The translations under genes and the position numbers were made by a program. The notes under the pieces are model-generated. The model did not search any database. It worked only from the letters and a program-made list of their open reading frames with translations, and was not told where the DNA came from. Below are positions 62,543-64,000 of a stretch of DNA of 64,000 nt, in pieces (position 1 is the stretch's first letter; every line of letters starts with the position of its first letter). The stretch is from Streptomyces laurentii (GTDB taxonomy: Bacteria > Actinomycetota > Actinomycetes > Streptomycetales > Streptomycetaceae). The stretch lies in assembly GCA_002355495.1 (NCBI GenBank), contig AP017424.1:5087501-5151500 (forward strand). The letters are read 5' to 3'.

Positions 62543-64000
62543 TCACGCCTCGGGCGCGGCGGCCTTCTTGGTGGCGCGCTTGCGCGGCGCCGCCTTCTTC
62601 GGCTGCTCCGCGGCGGCCGGGGCCTCCGCGGTCACGGCCTCGACGGCCTTCTTCGCCGTACGACGCCGGGGCGCCGTCTTCGGCTCGGACGCGTCCGGGG
62701 CCACGGCGGCGACCGCCTTCTTCGTGGTCGCGCGCTTGCGGGGCGCGGCCTTCTTCGGCGCCTCGGCCTCGGCCTCGGCGGCGACCGGCTCGGCGGCGAC
62801 CGGCTCGGCGGCCGGGGCCGCGACGGTCTTCTTGGCGGTGGCGCGCTTGCGCGGGGCCTTGGGGGCCTCGGCGGGCGCGTCGGCCTCGACGACCGGCTCG
62901 GCGGTGACGGCCTTCTTGACGGTCCGCTTGCGCGGGGCGGCCTTCTTCGGCGCCTCGGCCGGGGCCTCGTCGGCCTTCGGCTCGGCGACCGGCTCCGCGA
63001 CGGCCTTCTTGGCGGCCGCGCGCTTGCGCGGCGCCTTCGGGGCCTCGGGCTCCGCGGCCGGCTCGGCGGCGACGGGCTCGGCGGTGACGGCCTTCTTGAC
63101 GGTCCGCTTGCGCGGGGCCGCCTTCTTCGGCGCCTCTGCCCTGGGCTCCTCCGCCTGGGGCTCGGCGGCCTTCGGCGCCTCGGCCTTCGGCTCCGCGACG
63201 GGCGCGGCGGCCGGGGCCGACTCGACGATCACCACGGCACCGGTGCCCGCGGTCGACGTCACCGGGCTCGACGCCCGGCGGGTCGCCCGGCGACGGGCCG
63301 GCTTCGGCTCCTCCACCGGCGCGGCGGCCACGGGAGCCACCGGCTCCTCGGCCTTCGGCGCGGCGGCGGGCTCGGCGGTGTCGGTCACCGGGCGGGTGAC
63401 CCGGCGGCGGCCCCGCGGACCGGCCGAGGCCGGTGCGGCGGCGACCGGCGCGGCGGTGGCCTGCGCGGGAACGGCGGCCGGGGCGGTCGCGGCGGGAGCG
63501 GCGGCCGTACGGACCGGCTTCCGCTCCTGGGCGGCCTGGGCCGGGACGACCGCGGCGGCGGCCAGCGCGGCGGCGGCCGACTCCACGGTCTGGAAGGACA
63601 CGCCCTCCTCCGTACGGCGCGGACGCACCGGACGCTTGCGCGGCGCGGAGGCGGGCGCCGAAGCGGCCCGCTGACGCGGCTCGGCGACGGCCGGCGCGGC
63701 CGGAGCCTCGGCGGTACGGCCACGGCCACGCGAACGGCGGCCACGGCCACCCTCGGCGGCGGGGGCCTCGGCGCGCGGCGTCTCGGCCGGCGCGGTCACC
63801 GGAGCGGCCTGGGCGGCCGGCTCGGCGGCCTCCGCGCGCCCGCCACGACGGCGGCGCGGGGCCTCCTCCATGACGGTGACGGCGGGAGCGACATCGACGG
63901 GCGCGGACGCGGACACGGTCTCGGTCACGGCCTCGGCGGTCGCCGGGGCCGTACGGGCCTCGCCACCACGGCCACGACGTCGGCGGGGACGGCCTTCGGC
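62543..64000 (-). CDS. Repetitive basic C-terminal region of a protein running off the window (possibly RNA helicase)
   Basis: The frame is open to the right edge, so only the C-terminal 485 or so residues are seen. They are low-complexity: Arg/Gly stretches (GRPRRRRGRGG, RGRRSRGRGR), then Pro/Ala/Glu linkers and about six copies of KKAAPRKRTVKKAV-like units ending RKRATKKAAAPEA. The repeats resemble histone-H1-like nucleic-acid-binding tails. Streptomyces DEAD-box RNA helicases and RNase E-like proteins carry such tails; I favour a DEAD-box helicase from memory of gene order but cannot confirm it. An internal GTG at 63928 is not the true start. Confidence 0.6.
   Translation of the reverse strand, partial: AEGRPRRRRGRGGEARTAPATAEAVTETVSASAPVDVAPAVTVMEEAPRRRRGGRAEAAEPAAQAAPVTAPAETPRAEAPAAEGGRGRRSRGRGRTAEAPAAPAVAEPRQRAASAPASAPRKRPVRPRRTEEGVSFQTVESAAAALAAAAVVPAQAAQERKPVRTAAAPAATAPAAVPAQATAAPVAAAPASAGPRGRRRVTRPVTDTAEPAAAPKAEEPVAPVAAAPVEEPKPARRRATRRASSPVTSTAGTGAVVIVESAPAAAPVAEPKAEAPKAAEPQAEEPRAEAPKKAAPRKRTVKKAVTAEPVAAEPAAEPEAPKAPRKRAAAKKAVAEPVAEPKADEAPAEAPKKAAPRKRTVKKAVTAEPVVEADAPAEAPKAPRKRATAKKTVAAPAAEPVAAEPVAAEAEAEAPKKAAPRKRATTKKAVAAVAPDASEPKTAPRRRTAKKAVEAVTAEAPAAAEQPKKAAPRKRATKKAAAPEA

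Noticed and set aside
1-64000. tRNA, rRNA, CRISPR arrays, prophage or transposase genes
   Set aside because: No cloverleaf-like segments, regularly spaced repeats or recombinase/phage motifs were seen on reading the window, though weak tRNA-like signals could be missed by eye.

Overview
The window is chromosomal DNA of a Streptomyces or a very close relative. It has very high G+C with G/C at third codon positions, frequent GTG starts, purine-rich ribosome sites, a mycothiol gene (mshB), a 7Fe ferredoxin and a lysine/DAP pathway of actinobacterial type. I see no tRNA or rRNA gene, CRISPR array, prophage or transposase gene. One short MITE-like inverted-repeat element lies near 57.4 kb. Names of comparison genes in other species are from memory.

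Layout. 1-4 kb: an incomplete gene, a TPM-family protein that lacks its TPM domain, a membrane-anchored GH18-like hydrolase and a small protein. 4.1-9 kb: an LpqW-like substrate-binding lipoprotein followed by typA/bipA. 9.4-21.3 kb: two complete tandem five-gene oligopeptide ABC transporter operons (lipoprotein, two permeases, two ATPases), in the position of the bldK region of S. coelicolor. 21.3-28.7 kb: a membrane protein convergent with an S9 peptidase, a 64-residue membrane peptide, mshB with a coupled membrane gene, and a peptidoglycan-binding-type surface protein. 28.9-32.7 kb: a small accessory block of oleate hydratase, a divergent uracil phosphoribosyltransferase and a PsuG-type pseudouridine-phosphate glycosidase.

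32.8-43.2 kb: a conserved protein, a SirB1-like protein coupled to a GNAT acetyltransferase, fdxA, dapC, a secreted Ala-rich protein, a lysozyme-like protein, dapE, a LOG-family protein, a FolP2-type dihydropteroate-synthase paralogue, a DivIVA-like membrane protein and tag. 43.3-51.4 kb: an enoyl-CoA hydratase, DUF3117, an O-methyltransferase, an ECF sigma factor with its zinc anti-sigma factor, an HtrA protease, tatB, a conserved protein and mrp. 51.4-56.3 kb: a DUF1003 membrane protein coupled to an MgtE_N/CBS protein without the MgtE channel, a lipoprotein, an unidentified protein and corA. 56.7-64 kb: SUFU-domain, DUF6758-like, PHP, MarC, NYN and alpha/beta-hydrolase genes, and the repetitive basic C-terminus of a protein running off the end.

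The order typA, lpqW-like, mshB, fdx, dapC, dapE, LOG, folP2, tag, DUF3117, O-methyltransferase, sigE, anti-sigma, htrA, tatB, mrp, MgtE_N/CBS, corA resembles the mycobacterial Rv1165-Rv1239 region, so most of the window is old actinobacterial core. The duplicated peptide transporters and the ohyA/UPRT/psuG block look like additions.

Six otherwise well-conserved genes (4127, 21338, 22295, 28922, 47043 and 52108) show an apparent one-base deletion, mostly at a G or C run. The simplest reading is base-call error in this assembly rather than six pseudogenes. Coordinates for these genes span both frames.
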